NCBI RefSeq assembly: GCF_008124765.1
Contig: NZ_VNHS01000007.1
Span: forward strand, 124,001-188,000
Origin: Paenibacillus methanolicus
Lineage (GTDB): Bacteria > Bacillota > Bacilli > Paenibacillales > Paenibacillaceae
Length of the DNA stretch: 64,000 nucleotides
Reading direction: 5' to 3'
The position numbers and the translations under genes were made by a program. Positions 54,065 through 62,450 of this stretch are shown in pieces. The notes under the pieces are model-generated. The model did not search any database. It saw nothing but the letters and a program-made list of their open reading frames with translations, and was not told where the DNA came from. How positions within the stretch are numbered: the first letter of the stretch is position 1; each line of letters begins with the position of its first letter.

Positions 54065-54395
54065 GAGGCGTGGCTCCGAAAGCGAAGGTCAGCACGAAGC
54101 CGCGTCAAGCGCGCACCCCCTCAGGATACCACCCAAGGCACAAAGTCACGTACGAAGCTCGAACAAAAGCCTGTCCGCAGGACAAACGGGCAAAAGCGCC
54201 CAGTATTGCGGGCATAGGAAAAATCCACTGAAGCTTTGTCCATCAGGACAAAAGCGTGCCCTGCTCAAGCCTTACCGCCGACCGCGAACAATCGTAGCAG
54301 CACGAAGACGGGAGTCCAGAGGGCGGTAGACCTCTGGTTCCCCTCGGCGGAGGGGGAAGGGGCGAGGGAAAAACCCAAGGGGCGAGGGGGGAACT
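54065..54395 (+). repeat. Interspersed hairpin element, copy E (chimeric: modules 1, variant 2 and 2)
   Basis: It begins with a module 1 portion (gcgaaggtcagcacgaagcc, ggataccacccaaggc) lacking the GCAA hairpin. It continues with the tgtcc-gca-ggaca hairpin of copies C/F. It then switches at about 54228 to module 2 (ctgaagctttgtccatcagg), ending with ccagagg-loop-cctctgg, the cccctc-ggcg-gagggg hairpin and a long purine-rich tail. It lies between convergent genes, so here it cannot be a 5' leader of a known gene. Confidence 0.72.
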
Positions 54396-54433
54396 AAGGA
54401 CATGGAAGAAAAAAGGGGTTATGAAGGGGAAGC

Positions 54434-55267
54434 CTACCCCTTCACAGCCCCGGCCGTCATGCCCGCGACAATTCGCTTATTAAAGAAAATAAACAATATG
54501 AGCGGCGGCAGCGAGATCAAAATGATGTCCGCGAACAGCAGGTTCCACGACGTGTTGTACATGCTCGTGAAGTTGTAGAGCGTCAGCTGGATCGTGGCGT
54601 TCTTCGCGCCGGGCAAGAAGTACAGCGGATTGACAAAGTCGTTGTAGATGCCGACGGCCGACAGCACGATGACCGTCGAGTTGACCGGCATGAGCAGCGG
54701 GAAGATCATCTGGAAGAACATGCGGACCGGTCCGCAGCCGTCGACCAGCGCCGCTTCGTCGATCTCGCGCGGAATGGTGGCCATGAAGCCTTTGTACAGA
54801 ATCGTCGCGAACGACACGCCAAGCGCGGTCTCAATGAGGACGATGCCCGTGATCGTCTTGTACAGGTGGATCGAGTCGAGCACCCAGATCGTCGGGACGA
54901 TCGCCGGCGGAATCATGAGACCGGCCAGAATGAGGAAGTTAATCGGCCCAGACCAGCGGTCGGAGCGGCGCTGCAGCACGTACCCCGCCATGGCGCACAC
55001 GATGACGAGAACGATGATGGAGAGCAGCGTAATGAGCGTACTGTTCCAGAAGGCGCGGATGACCATGCCGTCCTGCGCGGTCAGCACTTCCTTGTAGTTG
55101 TCGAGAATATGGAAGGTGCTCGGCCAATCGATATTGAGCAGGGACGACTCCGTCCGGTTTTTGAACGAATTAATAATGACGAAATAGAACGGCACCCAGA
55201 AGATGACGATCGAAAGCGCGATGGCGACGACTTCCCAGAATAAGCGGATTGCGCTGCGTTTTCTCAT
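54434..55267 (-). CDS. Sugar ABC transporter permease, MalG/CUT1 type
   Basis: It has 277 residues and about six membrane segments. The first hydrophobic block is VVAIALSIVIFWVPFYFVII. The EAA loop is IDEAALVDGCGPVRMFFQMI with PLLMPVNS after it. The C-terminal FNKRIVAGMTAGAVKG is typical of MalG-like permeases (the GMTAGAVKG ending). It overlaps the other permease gene by 4 bases. Sequence hallmarks differ from the LplB/YtcP pairs elsewhere in the window, so this importer belongs to the classical MalFG-like CUT1 group. No ATPase gene is nearby. Confidence 0.9.
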   Translation of the reverse strand: MRKRSAIRLFWEVVAIALSIVIFWVPFYFVIINSFKNRTESSLLNIDWPSTFHILDNYKEVLTAQDGMVIRAFWNSTLITLLSIIVLVIVCAMAGYVLQRRSDRWSGPINFLILAGLMIPPAIVPTIWVLDSIHLYKTITGIVLIETALGVSFATILYKGFMATIPREIDEAALVDGCGPVRMFFQMIFPLLMPVNSTVIVLSAVGIYNDFVNPLYFLPGAKNATIQLTLYNFTSMYNTSWNLLFADIILISLPPLILFIFFNKRIVAGMTAGAVKG

Positions 55268-56130
55268 AGGTCTACCTCTCTCTTGGACAGCAGCATGAAC
55301 AGCGGGAAGGCAAGCAGGGAGACGCCGATGAACAAAATCACGTTGCCTGCGGTCGCGAGGCCGTAGAAGCCGCCTTGATACTGCTTATAAATAATCGAGG
55401 CAATCAGGTCCGTGCTGAAGCCCGGTCCGCCCTTGGTCATCGCCCAGACGAGATCGAACGAGCGGAGTCCGCCGATGAAGGACAAAATGATAACCGAGTT
55501 CATCGCGGGAGCGGTGAGCGGGATCGTAATGTGCTTGAACTTGTCGAAGGCGGTGCCGCCGTCGATCTGAAGCGCCTCGGAATAGTCTTGCGGAATGGAC
55601 ATGATGCCCGCGATATAGATGACGGTCGCCATGCCGACGCCTTTCCACACGTCGACGAAAGCGACGGAGAGCAGCGCGATGCTCGTATCCCCGAGCCAAT
55701 CGGGTCCGACAATGTTCAGGTACGACAAGCCTTGATTGATCAACCCTTGCGTAGGGTGCATCAACGTGCTGAATGCGATGCCGACGGCGATCGTGCTCAG
55801 CAGGGTCGGGAAGAAGACGACGGAGCGCAAATAGCCTTTGCTTCTCAAATTGGATGTCAGCGCGACGGCCAACAGCAGGCCGAGCACGACCTTCAGCACG
55901 CAGGTGACGACTGCGTAGATGAGCGTGTTGCGAAATCCGATCGTCAGCGACGATTCGGAGAAGAACGTGACATAGTTCTCCAAGCCGATGAATTCCCAGT
56001 CCGCCAGATCCCAGCGGGTCAAGCTGAAGAAGAACGACATCAGGGTCGGTAGAAGGAAGAAGATGAAGTAGATGATGCCCAGGGGCAGGATGAACGCATA
56101 GCTGTAGTAGTGCTTGCTTAGCTTTGTCAT
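55264..56130 (-). CDS. Sugar ABC transporter permease, MalF/UgpA type
   Basis: It has 288 residues from ATG 56130 (gggagag 6 bases upstream; a longer frame from a TTG at 56145 would start inside that site). It has six membrane segments, with the EAA loop QDYSEALQIDGGTAFDKFKH and the conserved AMTKGGPGFSTDLIASIIYK stretch of UgpA-like permeases. It forms the pore with the overlapping MalG-type gene. It is preceded, at about 75 bases, by the binding-protein gene. Confidence 0.9.
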   Translation of the reverse strand: MTKLSKHYYSYAFILPLGIIYFIFFLLPTLMSFFFSLTRWDLADWEFIGLENYVTFFSESSLTIGFRNTLIYAVVTCVLKVVLGLLLAVALTSNLRSKGYLRSVVFFPTLLSTIAVGIAFSTLMHPTQGLINQGLSYLNIVGPDWLGDTSIALLSVAFVDVWKGVGMATVIYIAGIMSIPQDYSEALQIDGGTAFDKFKHITIPLTAPAMNSVIILSFIGGLRSFDLVWAMTKGGPGFSTDLIASIIYKQYQGGFYGLATAGNVILFIGVSLLAFPLFMLLSKREVDL

Positions 56131-56205
56131 TGTGATCTCTCCCAAATCCTATTTACGATAGAAGCCCTGCAACTGGGCAGGGCCTCCATCGGTCGGGGCG
56201 TTCGC

Positions 56206-57609
56206 TTACCAGCCGGCGATTCCGAGCTGCTTCGCTTGCTTCTCGACATCTTTATCGTAGGCTTTCGCGGAATCCGCGGGCGATTTCATGCCCGCGCCGG
56301 CTTCGACCGTAATTTGCGGCAGGTTGGGTCCCTTCAGCGGGGAGAGGAACTCGAGCGCCGGCGCGTTGGTATTGTTATCGAAGTACGGCATCATATCTTT
56401 GACGCCGCCGTAAGCATCGTCCGGCAGCTTAGCGCCTTTGATAACATAAGGACCTTCCGGTTTCGCCTTCGTCGCCATGAGCGCCATCGCCTCCGGCGTG
56501 ACGAAGAAGGACATCCATTTCTTCGCGGCTTCAATGTTCTTGCTCTCCTTGTAGATGGAGATCGCGGCCGGCATCCACACGGTCAGACCGTTCTTGTCCG
56601 CGCTGTCGCCCGGTTGGGCGAAGACGCCGATGTCGTCGATCTTGTCCGGGTAGGTGGCGAAAATGTTGGAGAGCGCGAACGTCAGCATCGGGTAATGAAC
56701 GCCGGTCCCGTCGACGAGCATTTTGAGCGCTTGGTCATACGTCGTCGCCAGGTAGTCCTTGTTCATATAATCCTTTACGGAAGCGAGCTTCTCGAAGCCG
56801 CGCACCGCCGCAGGCGTCGTCTCGAACTTCGCCTTGTTGTTCGTGAAGTCGTCCGCGAACGTCGGCGCCTCGGCTTGCACGTTGTAGTAGTCCGCGAGCA
56901 GGATGAGCTGGGACGTCCAGCTGTCCTTGTAGGAGCCGATGACGGCGGTTTTGCCGGCGGCTTTGATCTTCTCGTTGTTCGCCATCAATTCGTCCCACGT
57001 CTTCGGCACGGAGAGGCCCAGTTCGGCATAGACCTTCTTGTTGTACAGCCATGCGCCGGCTTGCGAAGATCCGCTTGGTGCCGCATAGACCTTATCGCCC
57101 ACGCTGACGGTCGGCAGGAACGACTCCATGACGTTTTGCATGAATGGCTCGCTCGTTAGATCGACGAAATATTTCTCCGGCTGGAGCGACTTGAAGAGGG
57201 AGCCGGCGTTGTAGAAGTTCAGGTCGGTCATTTCGCCGGAGACGAGTCTCGTCTTCACGAGATTGTCGCCTTCGCCGCCGCCCGGACGGAGCTCGTATTC
57301 GGTCTTAATGTTGAAACGTTTCTCGATTTCGTCCGTGACGGCCTTGAGTCCTTCGGTCGAGGTTTGGTTGTCGATCAGCATCTTCAGCGTGACGGTCTCT
57401 TCGTAACGCTCCGCGCTTGCGCCTTCGGCCGGCGCGTTGCCGCCCGCCGCCGCATTCGTCTCCGTGCCGCCGCCGTTCGTCTGCTCGGCGTTGGTGCCCG
57501 CATTCGCGTTATTCCCCGAGTTCGCGTTGTTGCCGCATCCCGCGACCAGTCCGGCGACGAGGATCAGGCTTGTCGCCGCGGTCAATACTTGTTTGGATTT
57601 CGCACGCAT
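56206..57609 (-). CDS. Extracellular sugar-binding lipoprotein, CUT1 type
   Basis: It has 467 residues. A lipoprotein signal ends LVAGLVAGCGNN and is followed by an Asn/Gly/Ala-rich linker (~40 residues). The mature region reads TVTLKMLIDNQTSTEGLKAV, GEMTDLNFYNAGSLFKSLQP, SQAGAWLYNKKVYAELGLSV and PKTWDELMANNEKI, all typical of family-1 sugar-binding proteins. aaaggagg, about 9 bases before ATG 57609, is strong. It is the first gene of the third importer operon. The ligand is unknown; no glycosidase is in this operon. Confidence 0.9.
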   Translation of the reverse strand: MRAKSKQVLTAATSLILVAGLVAGCGNNANSGNNANAGTNAEQTNGGGTETNAAAGGNAPAEGASAERYEETVTLKMLIDNQTSTEGLKAVTDEIEKRFNIKTEYELRPGGGEGDNLVKTRLVSGEMTDLNFYNAGSLFKSLQPEKYFVDLTSEPFMQNVMESFLPTVSVGDKVYAAPSGSSQAGAWLYNKKVYAELGLSVPKTWDELMANNEKIKAAGKTAVIGSYKDSWTSQLILLADYYNVQAEAPTFADDFTNNKAKFETTPAAVRGFEKLASVKDYMNKDYLATTYDQALKMLVDGTGVHYPMLTFALSNIFATYPDKIDDIGVFAQPGDSADKNGLTVWMPAAISIYKESKNIEAAKKWMSFFVTPEAMALMATKAKPEGPYVIKGAKLPDDAYGGVKDMMPYFDNNTNAPALEFLSPLKGPNLPQITVEAGAGMKSPADSAKAYDKDVEKQAKQLGIAGW

Positions 57610-57728
57610 GTTGTGAATGCCTCCTTTGATTTCGGCGCGTTAGCGCCAAGCCCCCCTTGGGCCAGTAACGCTGTTCGTGAGGGAGCCGAGAGCGAATCGC
57701 TTCGTTCGCCAGCCCCTGTAACTCAAAT

Positions 57729-57742
57729 TGTAAAGGCTTACA
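57729..57742 (-). promoter_or_regulatory. Palindrome TGTAAAGGCTTACA in the promoter region of the third importer
   Basis: A 5-4-5 inverted repeat lies about 120 bases upstream of the binding-protein start, overlapping a possible -10 TACAAT on the minus strand. It could be a repressor or AraC-type operator. No second copy was noticed in the other importer promoters. Confidence 0.3.
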
Positions 57743-57871
57743 TTGGTTTGCGTAAGCGCCGCATTTTTTGGCCGTGTCGGATTTTTTTGGGGTGCTGCAC
57801 GAACGGGAGACGGTTGTCGGGGCGCTGGACTAGAGGACTCAGGTTGATTTTGGAGGAGGAAAGAAACGGAA

Positions 57872-57897
57872 GCAGGCGAAGCTTGCGTCGTTTTTTT
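57872..57897 (+). terminator. Terminator-like hairpin ahead of repeat copy F
   Basis: The stem gcaggc-gaa-gcttgc is followed by GTCGTTTTTTT on the plus strand. No plus-strand gene lies just upstream, so it either marks a lost gene or untranslated RNA, or belongs to the repeat. Copies A, C and E are also preceded by terminators. Confidence 0.5.
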
Positions 57898-57924
57898 ATT
57901 GCTCAGGAAATCATCTTGTGCATA

Positions 57925-58246
57925 AAAACGTAAAGCGTATCCGACCAAGCGGACGTAAGCGAAGGTCCGCACGAAGCCACGCTAAGCGCACACCCCCGCA
58001 GGATACCACCCCCAAGGCAAAACGTCACGAACGAAGCTCGAACAACAGCCTGTCCGAAGGACAAGCGGGCTCCCCCCGAAAGGACAGATCGAAGACGGCC
58101 GCGCAACGAGTTACGCTGATTCCGGGTGTCCAGAGGGCGGGAGCCCTTGGTTCCCCTCGGCGGAGGGAGAAGGGGCGAGGGAGAAAACTGAAGGGGCGAG
58201 GGAGAAGGAGAAGACAGGTTGTAAAGAAGGGCGCAGCCCTTTTTTC
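57925..58246 (+). repeat. Interspersed hairpin element, copy F (module 1 plus variant module 2)
   Basis: It is the copy most like C. It has gtaaagcgtatccgac with a degraded module-1 hairpin, and ggataccacccccaaggc. It has the cctgtccgaaggacaag hairpin, ccagagggc-ggga-gccc (GNRA loop, one bulge) and a cccctc-ggcg-gaggga hairpin. It ends in aagggc-gca-gccctt followed by TTTTTT, a good intrinsic-terminator shape. It fills the leader of the fourth importer, about 110 bases before its start codon. Confidence 0.75.
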
Positions 58247-58357
58247 GCTTCTGGACGATTACTGCACTAAATCGAAATCCGCTCACATTGTTGGGGTCCC
58301 GGCGGCCAACCTATAATGAGCTTACGAACGACAAATACCATGTGGGGAGACCTTATT

Positions 58358-59317
58358 ATGACGACGACCTCGCTCGCGAAAGCGGCACGACCGGGTGCCG
58401 AACGAGCCGCCGCCGGGAGAGGGCCGTGGCGGTACTTCCTCCGTCACCGCGCCTTCTACATCATGCTGGCGCCGGGCCTGCTGTACTTCCTGGTGTTCAA
58501 GTATTTGCCCCTGACGGGCAGTTTCATCGCCTTTCAAGACTTTAATATTTTCAAAGGCTTCTCGGGCAGCGAATGGGTCGGCTTGAAGTGGTTCCGCCAG
58601 CTGTTCCAGTACCCGAATTTCGGCCGGCTGATCGAGAATACGCTCATCATCAGCCTGTATCAGATCGTATTCGCGTTCCCGCTGCCGATCCTGCTCGCCC
58701 TGATGCTCAACGAGGTGCGCCAGATGGCGTACAAGCGGATCGTGCAGACGGTGCTGTACCTGCCGCATTTTCTATCGTGGACGATCGTCTTCGGCCTCTC
58801 GTACATGCTGCTCTCGCCGACGAACGGCCTGTTCGCGTCGATCTTCTCCGGCATGGGCGCCGAGGGCGGAATCCTGCAGCAGTCCGAGTACTTCCGGCCG
58901 ATCATCATCATCTCGGGCATCTGGAAGGAGATGGGGTGGAACGCGATCATCTTCATCGCGGCGCTGGCCGGCATCAGCCCTTCGTTGTACGAGGCGGCCA
59001 AGATGGACGGGGCGAACCGGTGGAAGCAGTTCCTGCACATTTCCCTGCCGGGCCTGTTACCCGCGATCATGATCCTGCTGCTGCTCAAAATCGGCCACAT
59101 TCTCGACTCCGGCTTCGAGCAAATTTATCAGTTCCTCACCCCCGCCGCGTTCGAGACGGGCGACGTACTGGACACCTACACGTACCGCGTCGGTATCCTG
59201 CAAGGGCAGTACAGCATTACGACGGCAATCGGATTGTTCAAGTCGGTCATCGGCTTCGTCCTGCTTGTCATCGCCAACCGCGTCAGCCGCTGGACGACCG
59301 GCGAAGGCATTTATTAG
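58358..59317 (+). CDS. Sugar ABC transporter permease, LplB type
   Basis: It is the first gene of the fourth importer, 319 residues. The ATG at 58358 has gggga at a good distance (8 bases), whereas the frame's earlier ATGs (58316, 58340) lack one. There is a basic N-terminal ~25 residues, then six membrane segments. The LplB-like LAPGLLYFLVFKYLPLTGSF replaces the FHYGPMYG form of the other two. The EAA loop is YEAAKMDGANRWKQFLHISL with PGLLPAIM. The permease genes precede the binding-protein gene here, reversed from the first two importers. Confidence 0.9.
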   Translation: MTTTSLAKAARPGAERAAAGRGPWRYFLRHRAFYIMLAPGLLYFLVFKYLPLTGSFIAFQDFNIFKGFSGSEWVGLKWFRQLFQYPNFGRLIENTLIISLYQIVFAFPLPILLALMLNEVRQMAYKRIVQTVLYLPHFLSWTIVFGLSYMLLSPTNGLFASIFSGMGAEGGILQQSEYFRPIIIISGIWKEMGWNAIIFIAALAGISPSLYEAAKMDGANRWKQFLHISLPGLLPAIMILLLLKIGHILDSGFEQIYQFLTPAAFETGDVLDTYTYRVGILQGQYSITTAIGLFKSVIGFVLLVIANRVSRWTTGEGIY

Positions 59318-59338
59318 GATGGAGGGATAGAAGACGCG

Positions 59339-60220
59339 ATGAGAATCAAACGATCCATGGGAGAACGAACCTTCGACGCGGTCAATGCGATCCTGCTCGC
59401 CATCTGCTGCTTGGCCGTCGCGATCCCGCTGCTGTACGTCGTGGCTGGCTCGCTCAGCTCGAACGAGGCGATCATGCATTCGGAGGTGCGGCTGTGGCCG
59501 GTCGGCTTCAATCTGGACAATTACGATTTCGTCATTCATAACGCCGTGTTCTGGCGATCGTTCGGCGTCACGATCATGATCGTCGTCATCGGCACCGCGA
59601 TCAACATGGTCATGACGCTGCTGACGTCGTACCCGCTGTCCAAAGCGTGGCTGGGCGGTCGCAGGCCGATTATGCTGTTCATCATCTTCACGATGATTTT
59701 CCAGGCGCCGATGGTGCCGATGTACCTGCTGATCAAAGAGCTTCATTTGCTCGATTCGATCTGGGCCCTCATCATCCCGAGCGCGCTCAGCGCGTTCAAC
59801 ATGCTGCTGTGCATTACCTTCTTGCGATCGATTCCGGAAGAGCTGTTCGAGGCGGCGCGCGTAGACGGCATGAACGAATACCGGATTCTATGGCGCATCG
59901 TGACGCCGCTCTCGATGCCGATCAACGTGACGCTCATGCTGTTTTATGCGGTCGGCCACTGGAACAACTATTTGGGACCGCTCCTGTACGTGACCGACCG
60001 GGCGAAGCAGCCGCTGCAGCTCTACCTGTACAACCTCATTTCCCAATTCGATATGGACTCGGCCGGCGGCGAATCGGTGCTGGAGCTGTCCTCCCGACTG
60101 ACGCCGCAAGGGCTGCAGATGGCGACGATCGTCGTGGCCACGGTGCCGGTCGTCATTATCTATCCGTTCCTGCAGAAGCATTTCATCAAAGGGGCGCTGC
60201 TCGGCTCCGTGAAAGAATAA
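59339..60220 (+). CDS. Sugar ABC transporter permease, YtcP/LplC type
   Basis: It has 293 residues and six membrane segments. The EAA loop is LFEAARVDGMNEYRILWRIV, followed by PLSMPINV; the AVGHWNNYLGPLLYVTDRAK block and the C-terminal QKHFIKGALLGSVKE complete the subfamily pattern. ggaggga precedes ATG 59339, 21 bases after the LplB-type gene. It is followed 121 bases later by the binding-protein gene. Confidence 0.9.
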   Translation: MRIKRSMGERTFDAVNAILLAICCLAVAIPLLYVVAGSLSSNEAIMHSEVRLWPVGFNLDNYDFVIHNAVFWRSFGVTIMIVVIGTAINMVMTLLTSYPLSKAWLGGRRPIMLFIIFTMIFQAPMVPMYLLIKELHLLDSIWALIIPSALSAFNMLLCITFLRSIPEELFEAARVDGMNEYRILWRIVTPLSMPINVTLMLFYAVGHWNNYLGPLLYVTDRAKQPLQLYLYNLISQFDMDSAGGESVLELSSRLTPQGLQMATIVVATVPVVIIYPFLQKHFIKGALLGSVKE

Positions 60221-60341
60221 GCGTCAGCGGACGCCCGCATCCGGCTTCGGGGAGGTGATGGCGGCTTCGACGATTCGATCGAAGCGGCAGCCCAGGCATC
60301 ACGCATCATCATGCATTCATTCTAAGGAGGGTCATTCTCGT

Positions 60342-61919
60342 ATGAAAGCAGCGTACAAAAAAAGATTAGCGGTCCTGTGCATCGCGGCTCTGACGATTAC
60401 CGGCACGGCATGCGGAGACGGCGGCGGCAGCAAAGCGAACAATGGAGAGACGCCAGCGGCCAACGCGTCGTCGCACGCTTCCGATAATAAAGCGTCGGCC
60501 GAACCGGCTTCGATCAGCCTGTTCGTCTCCAACAACGCGGAGCAGATCCCGCCCGGCAAGTCGATGGATTTGGCCACGGTGAAGCATCTGGCCGGCAAGA
60601 CGAACACGGAGCTGGACATTACGTTCCTGCCGCACGAGAACTATATGGAGCAGCTGCGGCTCAAATTCGCCGGCGGCGATATTCCCGACGTCCATATGGT
60701 GTGGGGCATCGAGAACTCGGAGTTGGTGACGAACGACCTCGCGCTGGATTTGAAGCCTTACTTAGAGAAGCACGGGCAGCATTTGCTCAAAGAAATCCCG
60801 CAATCCGCGTGGGATGCGGTGACGCTGAACGGCCAAATTCTCGCCATTCCGCAGGTCGCCCAAGGCAATGCGCCGGCAGAACGGGTCATCTACGTCCGCA
60901 AGGATTGGCTGGATAAACTCGGCCTCGCCGTGCCGAAGACGTCCGACGAATTCCTGGACATGCTGCGCGCGTTCCGGGATAAGGACCCAAACGGAAACGG
61001 CAAGCAGGACGAGATTCCGTTCTCGAGCCGCGAGAAGTTCGAATGGATGGACAACGTGCTCGGCATGTACGGCGTGAACCTCGATTCGAACACCGTCAGC
61101 GACGGCAAGGTCATGCCGGGCTTCGTCACGCCGAACATGAAGCAGTCGCTCGGGTTGGTTCGGACGATGTACGAAGAGAAGCTGATCGATCCGGAATTCC
61201 TGACGAACTCGCGGGCGGTGTGGGATCAGAAGATCAAATCCGATCTCGTCGGCTCATGGAACCACGTCGTGCTCGGCGTCTGGGATTCGTGGCAGAAGGA
61301 GATGAGCACGCTGCTGGCGGACAAGAAGCCGAACGTCGTGGCGATCCCGACGCCGAAGGGCGCAGGCTACGAGGGCGATGTCGGCCGCGTGGAGAAATCG
61401 GTGCTGAAGACGTTCGTCGTGAAGAAAGACGCCGCGAACCCGGAAGCGATCGTCCGCATGTTCGATTGGCTCGTGACGGAGGAAGGCCAGCTGTTCGCCG
61501 ACCTCGGCATCGAGGGCGAGACGTTCACGAAGGCGGGCGAGCAGCTGACCTATAACGCGGACGCCGACAAGGATTTGAAGTGGAGACAGGCGGTATTCAC
61601 TCTCCATGGCTTCAACGAAGCGGCGCAGAAGGTGAAGATCAACAACGAGGAAGCGTTCAACAAGCTGATGGCCACGATCGAGACATCCCGCAGCGAAGGC
61701 ATCGACAACCCGACCGCGGGCATGGCGCCATCCCCGGCGATGACCCAGAACGCGGAGCTGAGCTTCAAAGGCAGCCTGTTCCAGGAGGCGGCGGCCAAAA
61801 TCGTGCTCGGCGAGAAGTCGCTCGACTACTTCGACGAATTCGTCGCGAGCTGGAAGAAGCAAGGAGGCGAGCAGGCGATCGAAGAGATGACGGCTTGGTA
61901 TAACGAGAACCGCAAGTAA
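60342..61919 (+). CDS. Extracellular sugar-binding lipoprotein, LplA type
   Basis: It has 525 residues. The lipoprotein signal ends TITGTACGDG. The subfamily motif DKDPNGNGKQDEIPF is present, with LPHENYMEQLRLKFAGGDIP early and GEKSLDYFDEFVASWKKQGG late. An open frame goes back to 60255, but ATG 60342, with aaggagg 11 bases upstream, starts the signal peptide. It is followed directly by a four-copy hairpin array and then, about 530 bases later, by a GH10 xylanase gene. Xylo-oligosaccharide uptake is therefore a reasonable but unproven guess. Confidence 0.88.
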   Translation: MKAAYKKRLAVLCIAALTITGTACGDGGGSKANNGETPAANASSHASDNKASAEPASISLFVSNNAEQIPPGKSMDLATVKHLAGKTNTELDITFLPHENYMEQLRLKFAGGDIPDVHMVWGIENSELVTNDLALDLKPYLEKHGQHLLKEIPQSAWDAVTLNGQILAIPQVAQGNAPAERVIYVRKDWLDKLGLAVPKTSDEFLDMLRAFRDKDPNGNGKQDEIPFSSREKFEWMDNVLGMYGVNLDSNTVSDGKVMPGFVTPNMKQSLGLVRTMYEEKLIDPEFLTNSRAVWDQKIKSDLVGSWNHVVLGVWDSWQKEMSTLLADKKPNVVAIPTPKGAGYEGDVGRVEKSVLKTFVVKKDAANPEAIVRMFDWLVTEEGQLFADLGIEGETFTKAGEQLTYNADADKDLKWRQAVFTLHGFNEAAQKVKINNEEAFNKLMATIETSRSEGIDNPTAGMAPSPAMTQNAELSFKGSLFQEAAAKIVLGEKSLDYFDEFVASWKKQGGEQAIEEMTAWYNENRK

Positions 61920-61920
61920 A

Positions 61921-62150
61921 AAGCTGATTGGTTTGCGTTCCCAATCGGAAGATTGGGAATGCAGCATTCAGCTAGAGTAAAGCTGATTGGTTTGCGTTCC
62001 CAATCCTAGGATTGGGAATGCAGCATTCAGCTAGAGAAGCTGATTGGTTTGCGTTCCCAATCGGAAGATTGGGAATGCAGCATTCAGCTAGAGTAAAGCT
62101 GATTGGTTTGCGTTCCCAATCGGAAGATTGGGAATGCAGCATTCAGCTAG
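61921..62150 (+). repeat. Four-copy tandem array of a ~59-bp hairpin unit
   Basis: It starts two bases after the binding-protein stop codon. Unit starts are 61921, 61980, 62037 and 62096. Each unit has an outer agctga...tcagct stem and an inner 12-bp stem (gcgttcccaatc with gattgggaatgc, one G-T wobble). The loop is GGAA, a GNRA tetraloop, in units 1, 3 and 4, and CTAG in unit 2, where the stem centre becomes a perfect palindrome. Units are otherwise identical, so the expansion is recent. It is probably transcribed in the 3' UTR and may stabilise or terminate the importer mRNA. Confidence 0.85.
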
Positions 62151-62226
62151 TTCGAATGAATGTCCCTCTTCCCGCCATCGTAATGCTGTCAGGTTAAGGA
62201 AAAGCGTACGGTGAAGCCGACTAGGG

Positions 62227-62410
62227 CCTATAGTTGACAGGCTGTAGTCATAGGACGAACTTCAAAACCTACTGAAGCTTTGTCCGTCAGGACAAAAGCG
62301 TGCCCTGCTCTAGCCCAACCGCCGACCGCGAACGACCATGCCAGCACGAAGAAGGGAGTCCAGAGGGCAAAGCCCTTAGGTTCCCCTCGGCGGAGGGGGA
62401 AGGGGGAGGC
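62227..62410 (+). repeat. Interspersed hairpin element, copy G (module 2 type)
   Basis: It starts cctatagttgacagg as in copy B. It then has ctgaagctttgtccgtcagg, ccagagggc-aaa-gccc, the cccctc-ggcg-gagggg hairpin and a ggggaagggggagg tail. Thirty bases upstream, aatgctgtcaggttaa (62182-62197) is the exact reverse complement of the 3' boundary of copies B and D, so a second, inverted fragment adjoins it. It forms the leader of the GH10 gene. Confidence 0.75.
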
Positions 62411-62450
62411 AATCTCGGGGAGAGGGAATACCTTATGGGAAAGGGTGATC

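Noticed and set aside
57918..58316. 132-codon frame across repeat copy F
   Set aside because: It is made of repeat sequence, very basic, with no ribosome binding site; the equivalent frame is broken in other copies.
61921..62150. CRISPR array
   Set aside because: The four units are contiguous with no spacers between them, and no cas genes are present.
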